The notes under the pieces were generated by a model. The model did no database searches, was not told the origin of the DNA, and saw nothing but the letters and a program-made list of their open reading frames with translations. From Apostichopus japonicus (Eukaryota > Echinodermata > Holothuroidea > Aspidochirotida > Stichopodidae): a stretch of DNA of 64,000 bases. Made by a program: the position numbers and the translations under genes. Where the stretch lies: NCBI RefSeq assembly GCF_037975245.1, contig NC_092580.1, forward strand, positions 32,577,001-32,641,000. The letters are read 5' to 3'. Position 1 is the first letter of the stretch, and every line of letters begins with the position of its first letter. Below are positions 1 to 12,245 of this stretch, one piece after another.

Positions 1-2207
1 TATATTAGGTATATATTATATTAGGTAAATATGATTCAAAAATTAAAACATGTAGGCATACCCCCCATCCCCCTTCCCAGTAGATTTGGGGGGGGGCTTA
101 ATTGATACTAAACGCTTTTCCTGGTGTCTCGTAAATCAATCAATGAACCTTGGTGTTATTGTTATACCTAGTACTAGAAACTGCTCGCAAGAGATGTTAT
201 TATCCCTTGTTGTATATCCTGGACAGCAGACCAGCTGTTCCCTGTAGGTTGTCCGTGTGGCCGTAAAGTAAACGGGAACAAACACTACTCTGATGGCCAA
301 AAAAGAAAAACGACAATAACGTGAGCAACAGTAACAAGTTAAGGCAAAAAAAAAACCGAGAAGTGAAAATGTGACAACAGTGACAAGTGACAAGCGAAAA
401 GCACTTACACTTGAGAGAAACTAAATACAGTTTTTCTACAGAAAGGAAAACCCCTACTGGTACTATTGGTTCATGCACATTTAATTAACTCATTGAAGCC
501 GTTCGGATTAGGGTTACAGCTCCACGCATGCGCAGTGTAGTAATAGTGTATCGTGCAAACGTTTGGATCTTCCAAAATTTTTGTTGAGGGTGAAGGGGGG
601 GGGGGGGTGGGCGGGGTGGGGGAGATGGGAAATCATTTGACCTAGCACAATAATAATATATTAGAACTGTAAGACCGGTAAAGACGATACTATGCACAAA
701 TATACCTTGCTGCTGTGAGTTGTGAGACTTCATCATACAAACATTGCATGATCTGTGTGTTGATCGTTCTCAATCGAGCGATATGTACGCGTGTATGCGT
801 GCATGTATGCGTGTACGTGTGCGTGCGTGTGTGTGTATGTATGTGTGTATGTATGCGTGTATGACTAGCCCCACACAAAATATGTGACAGATGGAGAGGC
901 GTCCAATTATATTACAAAGGCTTGAACAAAGCTATAGAACCTAACGAATGATACAGCTTTAAACTACAATTGGTACCGTATGCAATATAGTATGTACAGC
1001 CTCCGAAAAATGTATCCTGGAAATGTCCCTCATGACACCCACGGAGGTGACACGGAGGTGGAGGGAGGGAGGGGGAGGGGCATATTTGCAGTTGTTATGG
1101 TGATTTAGATGTTGAAGAGAAAGATATGAACTAGTTGTATTGTAAAAGTGAAGAGGGGGATTTAAGGTTATTTACAATGATTAAAGGCATATTTATGGTG
1201 AAATAGAAATAATTATGCAAGCAGAGCGGACACATGCATGAGTTTGGAAGTATAATATGCTCTACTTTCAAACTCTTCTAGTTCAAAATCTTAACTTACA
1301 TGATGGATAATTTTGCAAAAGTCTCGTGGCAGTTCAAGCCACCATCTATCATATTGTGGGGGTGGGGGGGAGGGGCGAGGGGGGGAGTCATTATTGAAAA
1401 CTTCTATATAAATCGACGCATTTCGCGTGCGTGTCGATTGACAAATTAGCTATATAGGACACGTATATACTTACTTATAGGTGTGACATGTATTCCAACC
1501 GCAAAGTTTTGAAACCTGGACGCGTTGCGCTTGAACACGCATTCCCTGAAATGTCTGCACAGAGCTGGAAAGAAAAGGCAGAAGAAGATTTTAGTTTTTT
1601 TCTTGTTGAAAACATAACGTCGAATTATTGCACTAGTGATATGGGGTAAGGTGTGTAAATATAGTCAACGCACAAAAAAAACAAAAAAAAAACTCAAATT
1701 TATTTATTTTAATTTTGACAGATTAAAGGGTCAACATTCTTTATCTTTTTCTCATGAAACTGTAGTATTCTGTGATCATACTAATACAGAATTAAATCAT
1801 GATTAAATTAACCAGGAATTGACTAACAAAAGAGTGAAATAAATTACTTTGGGGATACCAGCCGGACTACTTCCTTTTGCCAGATATAGATATAAAAATA
1901 GAGACAAAGTAAAGGTTTTTTTAACCAAAACTAGACCGACTTGATGTACCAAGTCCATATACAGATTCCCCAAGCTTGACATGGCTTCCTGTCTAACAAA
2001 GACTGACCATAAGTAACAAATTAATTCTGATTGACCCATTGACAGGCGGAATTAGGACAACGTTTTGTAAATTTACTGTATTCAAACAAAAATACATTTC
2101 CCGGCATGCATTGTACCAGATTCATGATCACTTTTTATCTATTTTCAATATTAATTTTGTACAAAGCACAAAACTGTTCCCATTCACGTGAAAACTGATT
2201 ATGAAGG
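1..2207. other. Non-coding stretch, no gene seen
   Basis: AT-rich with poly(G) runs near 89-98, 597-607 and 1360-1385 and a TG microsatellite. Frames under 100 codons on the minus strand have no recognisable domain. Confidence 0.6.
785..862. repeat. TG/TA-rich microsatellite
   Basis: Alternating purine-pyrimidine run of gtgtatg/gcgtgc units. Reading frames over it are artefacts. Confidence 0.9.
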
Positions 2208-2579
2208 TACACTGTAAAAAATGTCTGTGATATAACAGCTTTACGCCGTTCATCTACTAAACTTAATCATGTTGTTAAAAAAAATTGTTGTCCATTTACA
2301 AAATGTATTGTAACAACATTTTCTGTATATGGGAACAAAATCTTCATAACAATACATCAACTGCTGTGTCGGAACAAAAGCATCAGGCTCGATCCAAGTT
2401 TTCATTATGCGGTCGAAGTGACCGCGAAAACGTTACACCAAATCTTGCATCATAAAACGATAATCGTATTTTATACGTTGTTGGAATGATAGAAAGTAGC
2501 ATATACGTTTAGTCTTACGCAATCAACGAGTTTTTTGCGAAATAGTAAAGTTAACAACTGTGTCGCAAAGTTGAAGATG

Positions 2580-2650
2580 ACCTTTGTACACTACTTACAG
2601 TTGAATGACGCTGGGCGCGCGCACCGAAGGTCCGAAACCGCTGTAATTAC
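2580..2650 (+). other. Possible first non-coding exon of the decayed gene
   Basis: A locally GC-richer stretch ends in a strong donor (GTAAGT from 2651) within the candidate element and upstream of the zinc-finger-like exons. The start is not defined. This is an inference from the splice signal and composition only. Confidence 0.2.
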
Positions 2651-3129
2651 GGTAAGTTATGATTTCAAAGCTTTTTAGTCCTTTTTAACCTAACATGAGT
2701 GCAACTATAGTGAATTGAGTCATATGAAACTGTTACTTTTTACGTAAGCATTTATTAAACGTTCGTTTGTTGGTTTGTTTGTTTTGAAATAAGCGGCAAA
2801 GCAAGTAGGCTAGGCCGACAGAACAGCTCTCTGACATGTCGGTCCATTGTGTGCATACTAGCACAAGATGCTATGGCAGTTCTTTGTTAGGCGAGCATAT
2901 ACAATCGCTTACTTCTAGCATATCGTCGTAGCTGTTTTGACAGTCATACCAAACCTAAGCTTACATTCATTCTTTCGCGGTATCGTTTCTATTGGCTATG
3001 ATATAACGCAGCCTAGACACTGGTCACCAATCAGTATCTATTCTTTACTATATAACATAGATTCTCTCAGGAAACTTCTTGATATCACTTTTACTGTTTA
3101 GTTTGAAGCCCCCGATCGGCTTACACTAA

Positions 3130-3184
3130 ATCTTGGGGGAGTCGTGCAGTCCCGTCCTGAATCTTGGGGGAGTCGTGCAGTCCC
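3130..3184. repeat. 31-bp direct duplication
   Basis: tcttgggggagtcgtgcagt followed by ccc occurs at 3131 and again at 3162. Lies in the putative intron of the decayed gene. Confidence 0.85.
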
Positions 3185-4063
3185 CTATGGCACGCCAAAT
3201 GTTAAAATTCAGAAATGAACAATCTAGGCTAGGTTTCTGGTTAACAAACTCTGGTCTATCACTAAAATAGATCATCGATCAATAAAATTGTTTTTTTTTT
3301 GTCTGATAAATCATGTTTTTCCAGTGATAAATCAGAATTTTACCAATACAACTTGTTTTGTTTTCTCGCTGAATTTTGAAAACTAATTATTGGTCGGTAA
3401 AACCATTTGTTATTCCTTGTTCAATTCTGAAGGATGCTACTGCATGCAATGGGGAAACCCTGTATGTACTATGTGCCTGTCATTTGATGCCTTGGCGTAT
3501 AAACACGATATCACAAGAACCAAAGATGTTTGAACTCAAAATTTAGTATTTATAGGTATGTTTGAGTGGGAGAGGGCTTAGGTGGAAGTTAACTATACAA
3601 AAAATTCCTGAAGGAAATTTCTTTGTAAAGGGGAATTGTGATTATTGCGAGCTAGAAAAAAATTACAGGCAAAGTCTACCTCCTAGCCCTCCTCCCCCCC
3701 CCCCCCCCACCCATCCAGAACTGTGCCTGAGCTGCTAATTGCCCCTAGCCTACTTTAAGTATCATGAACAGTTGATGTATGCACTGTTGTATGCTATACT
3801 AACCCGATCTTAGCATGAATGTGTTGATTGTGGGTGTTATGAATTATGCCAAACTGTAACCTACTTACAGTATTAACTGATATGATTTGTCATCTGTCAA
3901 TATATATGTAACCAAAAGTGTTTGATTGTTTTCCTTTCATAGGATTGGCTTCAGCTAAACCTGAGATGGAATAGTCAGGGGCACCGGATTTGTAATGTAT
4001 TGTTGGAGAGCCTGACCCATTTCCGAAAGGTTTTAATTTCCATATGTTTTTACTCTCTTGCAG

Positions 4064-4790
4064 ATGGTTACTTGTTCATGTGGTGTTCACTCTGATACTG
4101 CAGCTAGAAAGATGTGTCACTACAGGCTTCATCAAAATCAACCAAATTTTCATTTACGTGTCCTGAAGAAAAGTGCAACAGAATTTTTGTAAGTTATTCA
4201 GCTTTGAAAAGTCACTTCTATCGTGACCATAGAGAAGATGGTATTGAAACACTCATTTTATCTCTATCCTAAGACTATGATTGGTCTCACATATCTATGC
4301 ACTAGATCATCAGGTTTTGACTTTTTTTGTAGTAAAGTGCATCACCGTGACCACTGGATTCATCCAGAGTGCAAGAGTTTCACTTGCAGGCTACTCTTAC
4401 ATAATTTCTGAATGAAATTGCTTTTAAAATTATAATCCATGGATCTTTATACTTTAAGATATTAATAAAAAATGCTTTTATTTTTATGTAACAGGTTGCA
4501 ATCCATTTCTTAGAAACAGAATGGCAATAACAGTTGATCGGGAACCTCTGCTGTATCCTACATCCATTATTGCTGTGTTGAAGATGTTGTTCATGAGCTA
4601 CTATGTGTTCAACATATGCTATCCCATAGCTTGAGGTTCAAGCAACCATGGAATACATACAGAGGTACAGTTTAAACCTAGTTTCTTGACAGATTAACAA
4701 AGGAGGTGCATTCAAACTACAGTCCTCCATCTTGTTGAGATCATGCAAGAAGAACTGCAAAGCAAGTTTGTTCAGTAATAGCTTTATGTC
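4064..4790 (+). pseudogene. Decayed C2H2-like multi-copy family gene (two exon fragments)
   Basis: The first fragment starts after an acceptor CTCTTGCAG at 4063 and reads a Cys/His motif (VHSDTAARKMCHYRLHQNQ). After an apparent one-base loss near 4150, the next frame reads CPEEKCNRIFVSYSALKSHF followed by YRDH, a C2H2-type finger. The second fragment starts after ACAG at 4494 and reads PLLYPTSIIAVLKMLFMSYY then VFNICYP, followed in other frames by an IQR motif and a Lys/Cys-rich tail, with stops between. I recall this combination only from uncharacterised, often multi-copy proteins of marine invertebrates; that is memory, not a search. It lies inside the candidate TA-flanked element. Clearly broken: frameshifts and a missing middle. 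Confidence 0.5.
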
Positions 4791-6987
4791 AGTGTCAATG
4801 CCAACAAATGTTGTGCAACATTAAATGTTTTCATTAAACTACTAGTGCACCTGTCACGGCATGCAAATAACAACAGTTTATATATAATAAAATGGATACA
4901 AACTTTTACTTATATATATATATTTATATATAACTTTTATGTGAAGTTTAACTAATTTTGGGGATACTATTACCAAAATTGAATAAATTTAGTGTTTAAG
5001 CACTAGGATGTTTTTGGTAAACAAGGATAGATTGGACTCATGAAACTTTTTTCAAATTATTCCCTACAGAATACTGTTCGAGATTGATCCAGGGAGAGGG
5101 TCTAGGGCAAAGAAATCTTACAGATGGTGTATAAATCCGAAAGTAACTTCTCTTTGTGAGCGGATGAAGGAAAGTAGAGAGTGAGATATGCAGTGAATGT
5201 GGCCAAAAGTATTAAGCTACTTGAGCTAACTGCATTTAATTTTGTTTTGTTTAATGCTGTATACTTTTTGTTAAATGATACCTCCATTTCAAAAGCGCTG
5301 AATCTGTGAACTATTCTGCTATAAATCACTAAATTTTACAGATTCATGTTACAATGTAACTTAAAGTTGATTTTTAAAATACTTAATAAACAATAAGGTA
5401 ATCTGCTTGCTTCAGAAGTCTTTTAACCAAACATTGTATTTTCTTAAATACAAAATATGATTCTGTACAGAACAACCTCGTAGCTTTTTCAGTACAAGTT
5501 GGATGTAATTATATAAAAATATCCCAAATTTGAGCACTGTCAAGTAGATTTTCTGATTGTTCTTTATATTGGAAAGGGTTCATTTTACCAAAAAAATATC
5601 CCAGTGTGCCTGAGCATTTCAATGGAAGTTTCATCACTTTGACATTGACCATCAATCTAACTGTTTTCTTTTTTCTTTCTATTGATTTGGGAGTTGTTCT
5701 GATAGCAGTAAAACTCATTTCCAAGGGTAGCAACTGTACTCATTCGAAACAAAGTATTTTTACTAGAAGAAATCCTTTTAATTCTAAGCATATAAATAGT
5801 ATTTGAGTTTCACACTGTTAATAGCTTTTTGTTTCAGGTTCAGTTTCAATGCAACTTAAGTGGTTTCCAGGTTCATGTTATTGTTTTGTTTCTTTTTTCT
5901 TTAGTATGTCATAGAGTAGTATTTTTTAGTCGTTGCTCTTTCATTCTAGACACTATCTCTTTGTAAGAGTGCTAAGTACAATGGACAGCAGTATCCTTGG
6001 TAGGTTCATAAGGTAAATTGACCCCCTGCTATTCAGCATTTTTCAATCTTGCTTAAATAGTATTTTACCTTTGGGAGTCTAATATCATCAGGAAAGTCCA
6101 GATTAATATGCTGAAATAGTTTAGTAGTAGTATGATAATATCACTGTTTTTCAACGCACTGGTAGACAAATTCACACTTTATCCCTGTTTTGGAATGATA
6201 TCTAAACTGTTCATGTTAGTGTGATATATTGTTACATTGTTGTTTGCAGTGCTAATTCCACATTTGCTGTTTATGATATTCTAAAAGTCTAAAACACCTG
6301 TCAAGATTGCATGTTGGTAAATAAAGATATGTGTGTTTGGTAAATTTGACTCTCTCAATGTGTTCCTCTTGGTATAACGTTTATTTTTTCATCTAAATCT
6401 CTTTCATGTACAACAAATTCCTCTCCACAAAGGATTCGCCTAGGATCACAAATTACTTTACCAACATATAGCAGCTTCATTTGAATACATAATTTTTACT
6501 TTCAACCACAACTTTTTACTGTGTATACAAACTGTTATTTGTTAAATTAACGGAAACATTCTGTCTAGAAACGAAAAAAGTTCGACCAATATACAAAAAG
6601 TATTTTGAATGTTACATCACCTTTTCCATGTTACCACATAAAATTCTACCTGAATAAATAGAAATGAATCTGTTCCTACACAAACCGTAGTTGTGCATTT
6701 ACAGTTGCTGTTGTACACTGATGAAAAAACAGATGGAAACTAATTGACAGCTTTTCTTTTGTAAATATACAGAGAAATTTTTTACAGTGTAAATATCTCT
6801 TTGAATGTTGGGTAGTCGTATAAAGGTCAAGGTCATTTATAGATTTAATTACATCCATTTCCGATAAATCTTTTAACTTTCATGTCATATGTATCACTTC
6901 CCGTAGGTCTGTGAAGAGGACATTGAATAAAGGCACGTTTTAGGTCGTGAATAAGGTTGTAGTCTTTCGTTCCTCCTTAAACCTACC

Positions 6988-7593
6988 CAGTGACGGACTG
7001 GGTCTTAAAACCTGCCCGGGCATTTTCCACCTAGACCGGCCCATTATTCATTGATATGCTACTTACATAGTGATCGCCGTCCTGGGGGAGAGGTCTAAGG
7101 GGAGAGGGTGTCCCCCTCCCCACTGAGAGTTTTTTGGAGTTAAGGACTGCCTAGATGCAAAATGGTGCTATATTTCTCAATTTTGTAGGTTACAATAATC
7201 CTTTAAAAATGACCGAAAATAATTTCCAGAAGCAACACTTGATTAAACTGAGGAAAGTCAAAAACGTAAACAAAAGTACACAAAAATATGTGTTTTAGAC
7301 TGGATTTTATTTAGTTTTTCAAGCATTTTGTGACAACATGCTTGAAAAATATGGGGAAAAAAACTAAATCAAATCCATTAGCACGGACGGGTTGCCCATA
7401 GCACGGCTTTTTGTTACGAACAAACAGACTAACTAACATGTTGATTTCAATCCCACAGTTAAAAATATATTTATACACAGCCCGTCTGTATTCTTTCAAC
7501 TACTGTGAAAATGGGCTGTAATTTTTACCAGGCTCCCCAGCCCACCGGCCCACAGGGCATTGCCCAAATGCCCGTGTGGCCAGTCCGCCACTG
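6988..7593. mobile_element. hAT-type MITE, 606 bp
   Basis: Terminal inverted repeats CAGTGACGGACTGG (left) and, reverse-complemented from the right, CAGTGGCGGACTGG differ at one base. They are flanked by a perfect 8-bp direct duplication AACCTACC (6980-6987 and 7594-7601). Eight-base duplications and CAG-starting ends are diagnostic of hAT transposons. No coding capacity, so it depended on another element's transposase. Confidence 0.93.
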
Positions 7594-8415
7594 AACCTAC
7601 CCCCACCACACCATACCAAATACCCCCTTCCTCACTCACTCACTCCATTCTTCCACCGGCATCCTTGTTGAATTGTCTAACGAGTCACAACAAATTCTCT
7701 CATGTAAAATTGTTTTCCCTTCTTTAATACGAAGAACCTATTGGCATCATTTCTCACCCTTAAAAATACAAGCTGTTGTCAGAAAGAAACATTTGGCGCC
7801 AAAATGATATGATGATATCAGTTCAAATCTTGTCATCGCTAGAGATTCTCTCATCAGCTGTCCTATATCTTCAACATGCAAGCATCCGCATGGAACGCCG
7901 AAAGAAGGTGTTAATAGCACCATCAAAGGGTCAAATACATGATTACTTAAAATAGCACTGAAAAAGAACCCCTGAACTAATTCCAAATACAGGACATGGC
8001 TTAATAGCTTCAAATGTAATGTACGTTCAAATTCAAATTCCATTTATTTCTCAAATGCAAGTCGTAACACTATCACAATAGAGGGAGACATAGAGAGCGC
8101 GATAAAACATTGCATGCGAATTACCTATACCACCACCAAGGTGAGAATAAATAAATTAACATATATGTAGCCCATATGGGTAAATTTTATACATAAAGTC
8201 CAAAAAAGAAGAATAAGAAAGATTGATGTGCTCTATGCGACAATTTGGAAGGAATTGCCTGCTAAGAAGGTGGGATTTACGTTTATTTTGAAACGCTTAA
8301 AGAGACAGAGTTTTCTTTTTTGTAACGCGAAATCCAATTTGCCAGTCAGAGGTGGTAGTGTTTTGCAGGTGCGTATCCAGGGGGGGGCGTTGGGGGCGCG
8401 CGCCCCCCGGGTAAG

Positions 8416-8548
8416 GAAAAGAGGAGAGAAAAAAAGAGAAGAAAAAAGGGAAAAGGAGGGGGAAAAAAGAAAAGGAGGAGAGGAAGGAAGGGAAAAGAAA
8501 AAGAAAAAAAGGGGAAAAAGGAGAAAGGAGGGAGTAGAAGATAGCCAA
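8416..8548. repeat. Purine-only tract
   Basis: About 130 nt of nearly pure A/G on the plus strand, inside the hAT-like element at 8366-10271. Such tracts can form triplex DNA. The plus-strand Lys/Glu/Arg frame and minus-strand Phe/Leu/Ser frame over it are composition artefacts. Confidence 0.9.
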
Positions 8549-9181
8549 GACCTCGGGAAGAGAAAGAGGAACAGTCATAGTTAAAGCGCTGATCCCTATT
8601 ATATACACAGGTAGCCAGTGACAGATCAAGGATTACGGAAGGGGTGTGCGCCTCACCCTACCCCTTACATCGACAACTCCATTTTTGACGTATCCATTTT
8701 TCCTCTCTCACTAATGTATCTATATAAATACTATATATGGTCTATCATAACGCGTGTGTGTGTATGGACGCCTTAAACAATTGTAGAATTGTGCTATATG
8801 GAACCAACTGTGGCTGGTCTTGAACTCGACCGAGTCGTCGGGGAACATTTCGGGAAGGGGGCGACCGCCCCCCCCCCCCCCGAGCAAATTTTCTTTATGA
8901 CATCGCTAGTAATTTCAAAATAGACAATGCTTAGATGCAACTTACAAGGCCTGGGAAGTGTCATTTCCAACGATCTGGGAGGCATTTTCGGCCAAAATTT
9001 TTCTTGTACGCTTCGCGCCAACTCATGGTGGCGCTTCGCTTATATAGTTTGCCTACAGGCAATTACTCGCTACACGCCTGTTCGAATTTGTAAAGCAAAG
9101 AGCAGATATAACATCATATCAGTGAGCATTGAAATGCATTTTCCACGATGAATAGCCTCAAAAACTGTCTATGTGTGTAGT

Positions 9182-9624
9182 CAAAGGCGTAGGAGCCCAA
9201 TTGGATTTGGGGCTGTAATGACTTGCCCGAAAAAAAAAGCCAAAATTTTTCGCGCGCAAAGCGCGCGTTCAACATATCGATGCCAATATCATATAAGCAA
9301 ACATCGGTCATTATATCAAATGGCATTGTGTACCGCACGGTCCGTCAAAGTTGCACAGTATACCGCCAAATGCTAATGTAAACAACCAAATATCTTATGT
9401 AGATGGAGAAAAACCATACAGATCCATTTATGTCAAAACTCTCTTTTACAGTAGTAATGTCGGCCAAGCTTACAACTTTATTTTAATTACCACGGAGATC
9501 ATTTTTAAGCTATTCATTGCTATTTATTTTTCTTTCAGTAGGTGTCCGAAAAAATTTGGAAAAAATTGGGTTGCGGGGGGGGGGGGGGCTACAGCCCCCG
9601 CCTCCTACGGGACCTACGCCTATG
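9182..9624. mobile_element. Nested hAT MITE, 443 bp
   Basis: Inverted ends CAAAGGCGTAGG and CATAGGCGTAGG (right end reverse-complemented) are flanked by a perfect 8-bp duplication TGTGTAGT (9174-9181 and 9625-9632). It sits inside the larger element at 8366-10271, so it inserted later. It contains a G14 run (9575-9588) and a CG-rich hairpin near 9250-9267. Confidence 0.9.
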
Positions 9625-10271
9625 TGTGTAGTGTTCGCTTTCGATATACCTGATATCGGAAATATCTCCTATTTTTCTGTTCCTTCAACCAAGTTTTACA
9701 ATAGCCATTATAAGAGGTTGCAATATTTCTACACCAATAAATTAACTCTGTCGGAATTTTCCAAAATTTCCTCACCAACATTATTCATCATACTTTCCTC
9801 TACTCGTGCAATATTTTCTATATTTGTTATCCATAGATTGAATTTTGTGCAACATTATGGGTATGTTTTCAAGTGATTTTATTCACGAGAAATGGGAATT
9901 TTCAAATTCTCAACAAATAATGGGCTTAAAACCTTCAAAAGTGGGGCTTTCGGATATTCTGGGCCGTGACGTAGAATCACCTACAAAAGCAATCATCCAT
10001 AGGACATGCAATCAGGTCGAACATGATGTGTGACTGCTGACAATCTTCAAAAAGGTTATGGATGGAAAAAAAACTTTTGGGAAATACTTGCTTCTCAGGC
10101 AAAAGTGTACATCTGGTTGCTCATTTTCAAGCCCGAGAAGTGCCATTTCCGGTGATCTGGGGGGTATCAAAACCAGAAATTTTCTTGTACGCTGCGCGCC
10201 AACTGATGGTGGCGCTCCGCTTAGATAGTAATTCGCGCCCCCCGGGTTAGAAAATCCTGGATACGCGCCTG

Positions 10272-12151
10272 TTTTGTGTTAGAGTATAGACGACCGGCAG
10301 TGAAAAACCTGTTATTGTTACGGGTTGTTATACTGGCGACTGGGCTCTATAAAATATGGGGGAACTTGGGGTGGGGGGGGGGGGGGGGTAATGGGTCTAT
10401 AACAAGTTGCAATATTTGAACCGAATCAATCTACACATTTTTAACCCTTTTCCTTTAAACGACGTATCAACTGTAAAAAATCGAATTTTAAGAATTCCAA
10501 GGTGTCGTTCAATTAGGTTGCTAACCCCTGATAAACTATTCCATTTCAATTCATGTTGAAGATCTTCAAACCACAGTTGGTGTAGTCGGAAAACCTAACG
10601 GTGACCCCATCAATTCAACATTTTTTTTTCTTCGGAATTTCCTGTCATAAAAAAAAACTTAAAGTCGGTCAGGTTCATATAATCAATTTCCGTCATTTTT
10701 CATGGTTTTTTGCCAAACTGTCACTCACATCCAATATGTAATAAGAAGACAGGCAAATAATAATATTTGGCATGTAATCGTTTACTTCAATGGTTATTTC
10801 AAATAATCCATCCAATAATGAAGGCTAACTTCCCTTTTCCCTTTCCTTGTTGATTGATATATCACTATGGAAACAGCTTTTCCAAATTTTAGATTAAAGC
10901 AAATTCAACAAAGCTGAGGTGACCATATCGATCAACAGAATCTCCAAGCCAAAAGTTAAGAGACACAATGTATTATTATCATTATCATTTTTTTTTCTTT
11001 CTTTGAATATTTCATTAGCTTATCAGTGTAAATTTGTTAAGGTCACAGCTTGACCTACATATATGACTTTCTTTGCAAGCAGCATTTTATAATCGACACA
11101 TTAAACCATGGTGTATAATCCAGAGTATGTATCATATGCTATAGTTTAACAGAATTAAATTAATCTTGGGAATATATTGTCGAATCGATGATTAAAATGT
11201 TTAAAAAAAAAACAGGTCAACCGAAGGTTAAACTTACGGGACACATCACTGACCGAAACCAGCAATAAACTATTACGGTACTAATACCGGGCCGGATTTA
11301 GCTCTATGGGGGGGGGGGGGTGTGGGGGGTTATGGTTGGCAACCATAGGTTAGTCGTCAGTGGGGAAGGGCCTTTCCGCATAGTTAATTAATAAAATATA
11401 TAAACTAATATCCGTTAGAGATATATAAATTCCACGAAAATGATCACTTCACAATAATATTAAACTTTAATCTGCTAGGCATAACTGCTTTGTGAGCACT
11501 ATTGTATAACGCCCACGAGCGCCGGTGTTTGGTATTTTTGTACAGTAGGCTAGAATTAATTTTCACGGAAACCCATCTCTGATATTCGGATCGCGATGAG
11601 AGTGACATTGTGGCCATTGTTATAATTATGAAGGTTCCTACAGGTGGGGTGTGGGGATCAGGGCCCACGGCCCTACATGTGGGGGCGTGGGTCATGGCCC
11701 AGCTGGTGGACACCCTAAATCATCACTGAACATCATTAAATGGAGGTACGTCTATCAACGCATCATTAGTTTAAATAAGTCTGCAAATGAGCAGGTCCGT
11801 TATAGATTTAAACTGCAAATGGCTATACTCAGGTTACACCCCGCTAATCCTCACTTCCCTCGACCAATCCCCTTCCCATTTCTATTTCTGGATTTGTACT
11901 CATAACAAAGAATGTCAAAAGGTTTTGTATAAAACAATATGATCACGGATACCTATTTCAAGATGGGAGTATTTATATCAACTTATTGACTTAATTACGT
12001 GATCTTATTTACATTAGGATGAATTCATTGATTTGATGTTTGTGTTTGCTTGAACAGCTGTCCAGGTCTCCATAGCAATAATTGTAGAACTTGTCAAAGG
12101 TAATGAATATCCCTTATTTATTCAGTTTATTGATTTCCTAAGAACACGTGG
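10272..12151. other. Non-coding stretch before the tRNA gene
   Basis: Contains a G16 run (10373-10388) and a second poly(G) run (11309-11320) next to ccgggccggatttagc, which may be one end of an unrecognised transposon. No gene seen. Confidence 0.5.
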
Positions 12152-12233
12152 GACGAGGTGGCCGAGTGGTTAAGGCGATGGACTGCTAATCCATTGTGCT
12201 CTGCACGCGTGGGTTCGAATCCCATCCTCGTCG
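12152..12233 (+). tRNA. tRNA-Ser (anticodon GCT)
   Basis: 82-nt tRNA gene decoding AGC/AGU serine codons. The 7-bp acceptor stem pairs perfectly (12152-12158 with 12226-12232) with discriminator G at 12233. A box TGGCCGAGTGG at 12159-12169 and B box GGTTCGAATCC at 12212-12222 are near consensus. Anticodon loop CTGCTAA (12183-12189) carries GCT at 12185-12187, and the long variable arm is typical of serine tRNAs. No intron and no encoded CCA. A TTTTT run at 12241-12245 would end Pol III transcription. Intact stems argue against a pseudogene. Overlapping short reading frames on both strands are artefacts. Confidence 0.95.
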
Positions 12234-12245
12234 AGAATTCTTTTT

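Larger units (their letters stand above)
2210..6789 (+). mobile_element. Candidate TA-flanked DNA transposon, 4.6 kb
   Basis: The two ends are inverted repeats starting CACTGTAAAAAAT, with about 18 of the first 21 bases matching, and each is preceded or followed by TA (2208-2209 and 6790-6791), as for a TA target duplication. Between them lie a GTAAGT donor at 2651 and the decayed zinc-finger-like exons at 4064-4790 on the plus strand. The inverted repeat is short and partly A-rich, so chance is possible; the matching TA flanks and extended similarity favour a real element. No transposase domain was recognised. The remainder, about 4.8-6.7 kb, shows only AT-rich sequence and a TA-rich microsatellite near 4877-4932. 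Confidence 0.45.
8366..10271. mobile_element. hAT-like non-autonomous element, 1.9 kb
   Basis: Ends are 16-bp inverted repeats CAGGTGCGTATCCAGG and CAGGCGCGTATCCAGG (reverse complement of the right end). Flanks share only TTTTG, not a clean 8-bp duplication, so the class is inferred from the ends. Inside there is a purine-only tract (about 8416-8545) and two related blocks at about 8930-9050 and 10130-10230 that share a GC-rich palindromic core (gcgccaact.atggtggcgc). A second MITE is nested at 9182-9624. No transposase frame seen. Confidence 0.75.

Noticed and set aside
8228-8629. 118-codon Lys/Glu-rich and 110-codon Phe/Ser-rich frames
   Set aside because: Both run over the purine-only tract and reflect base composition.
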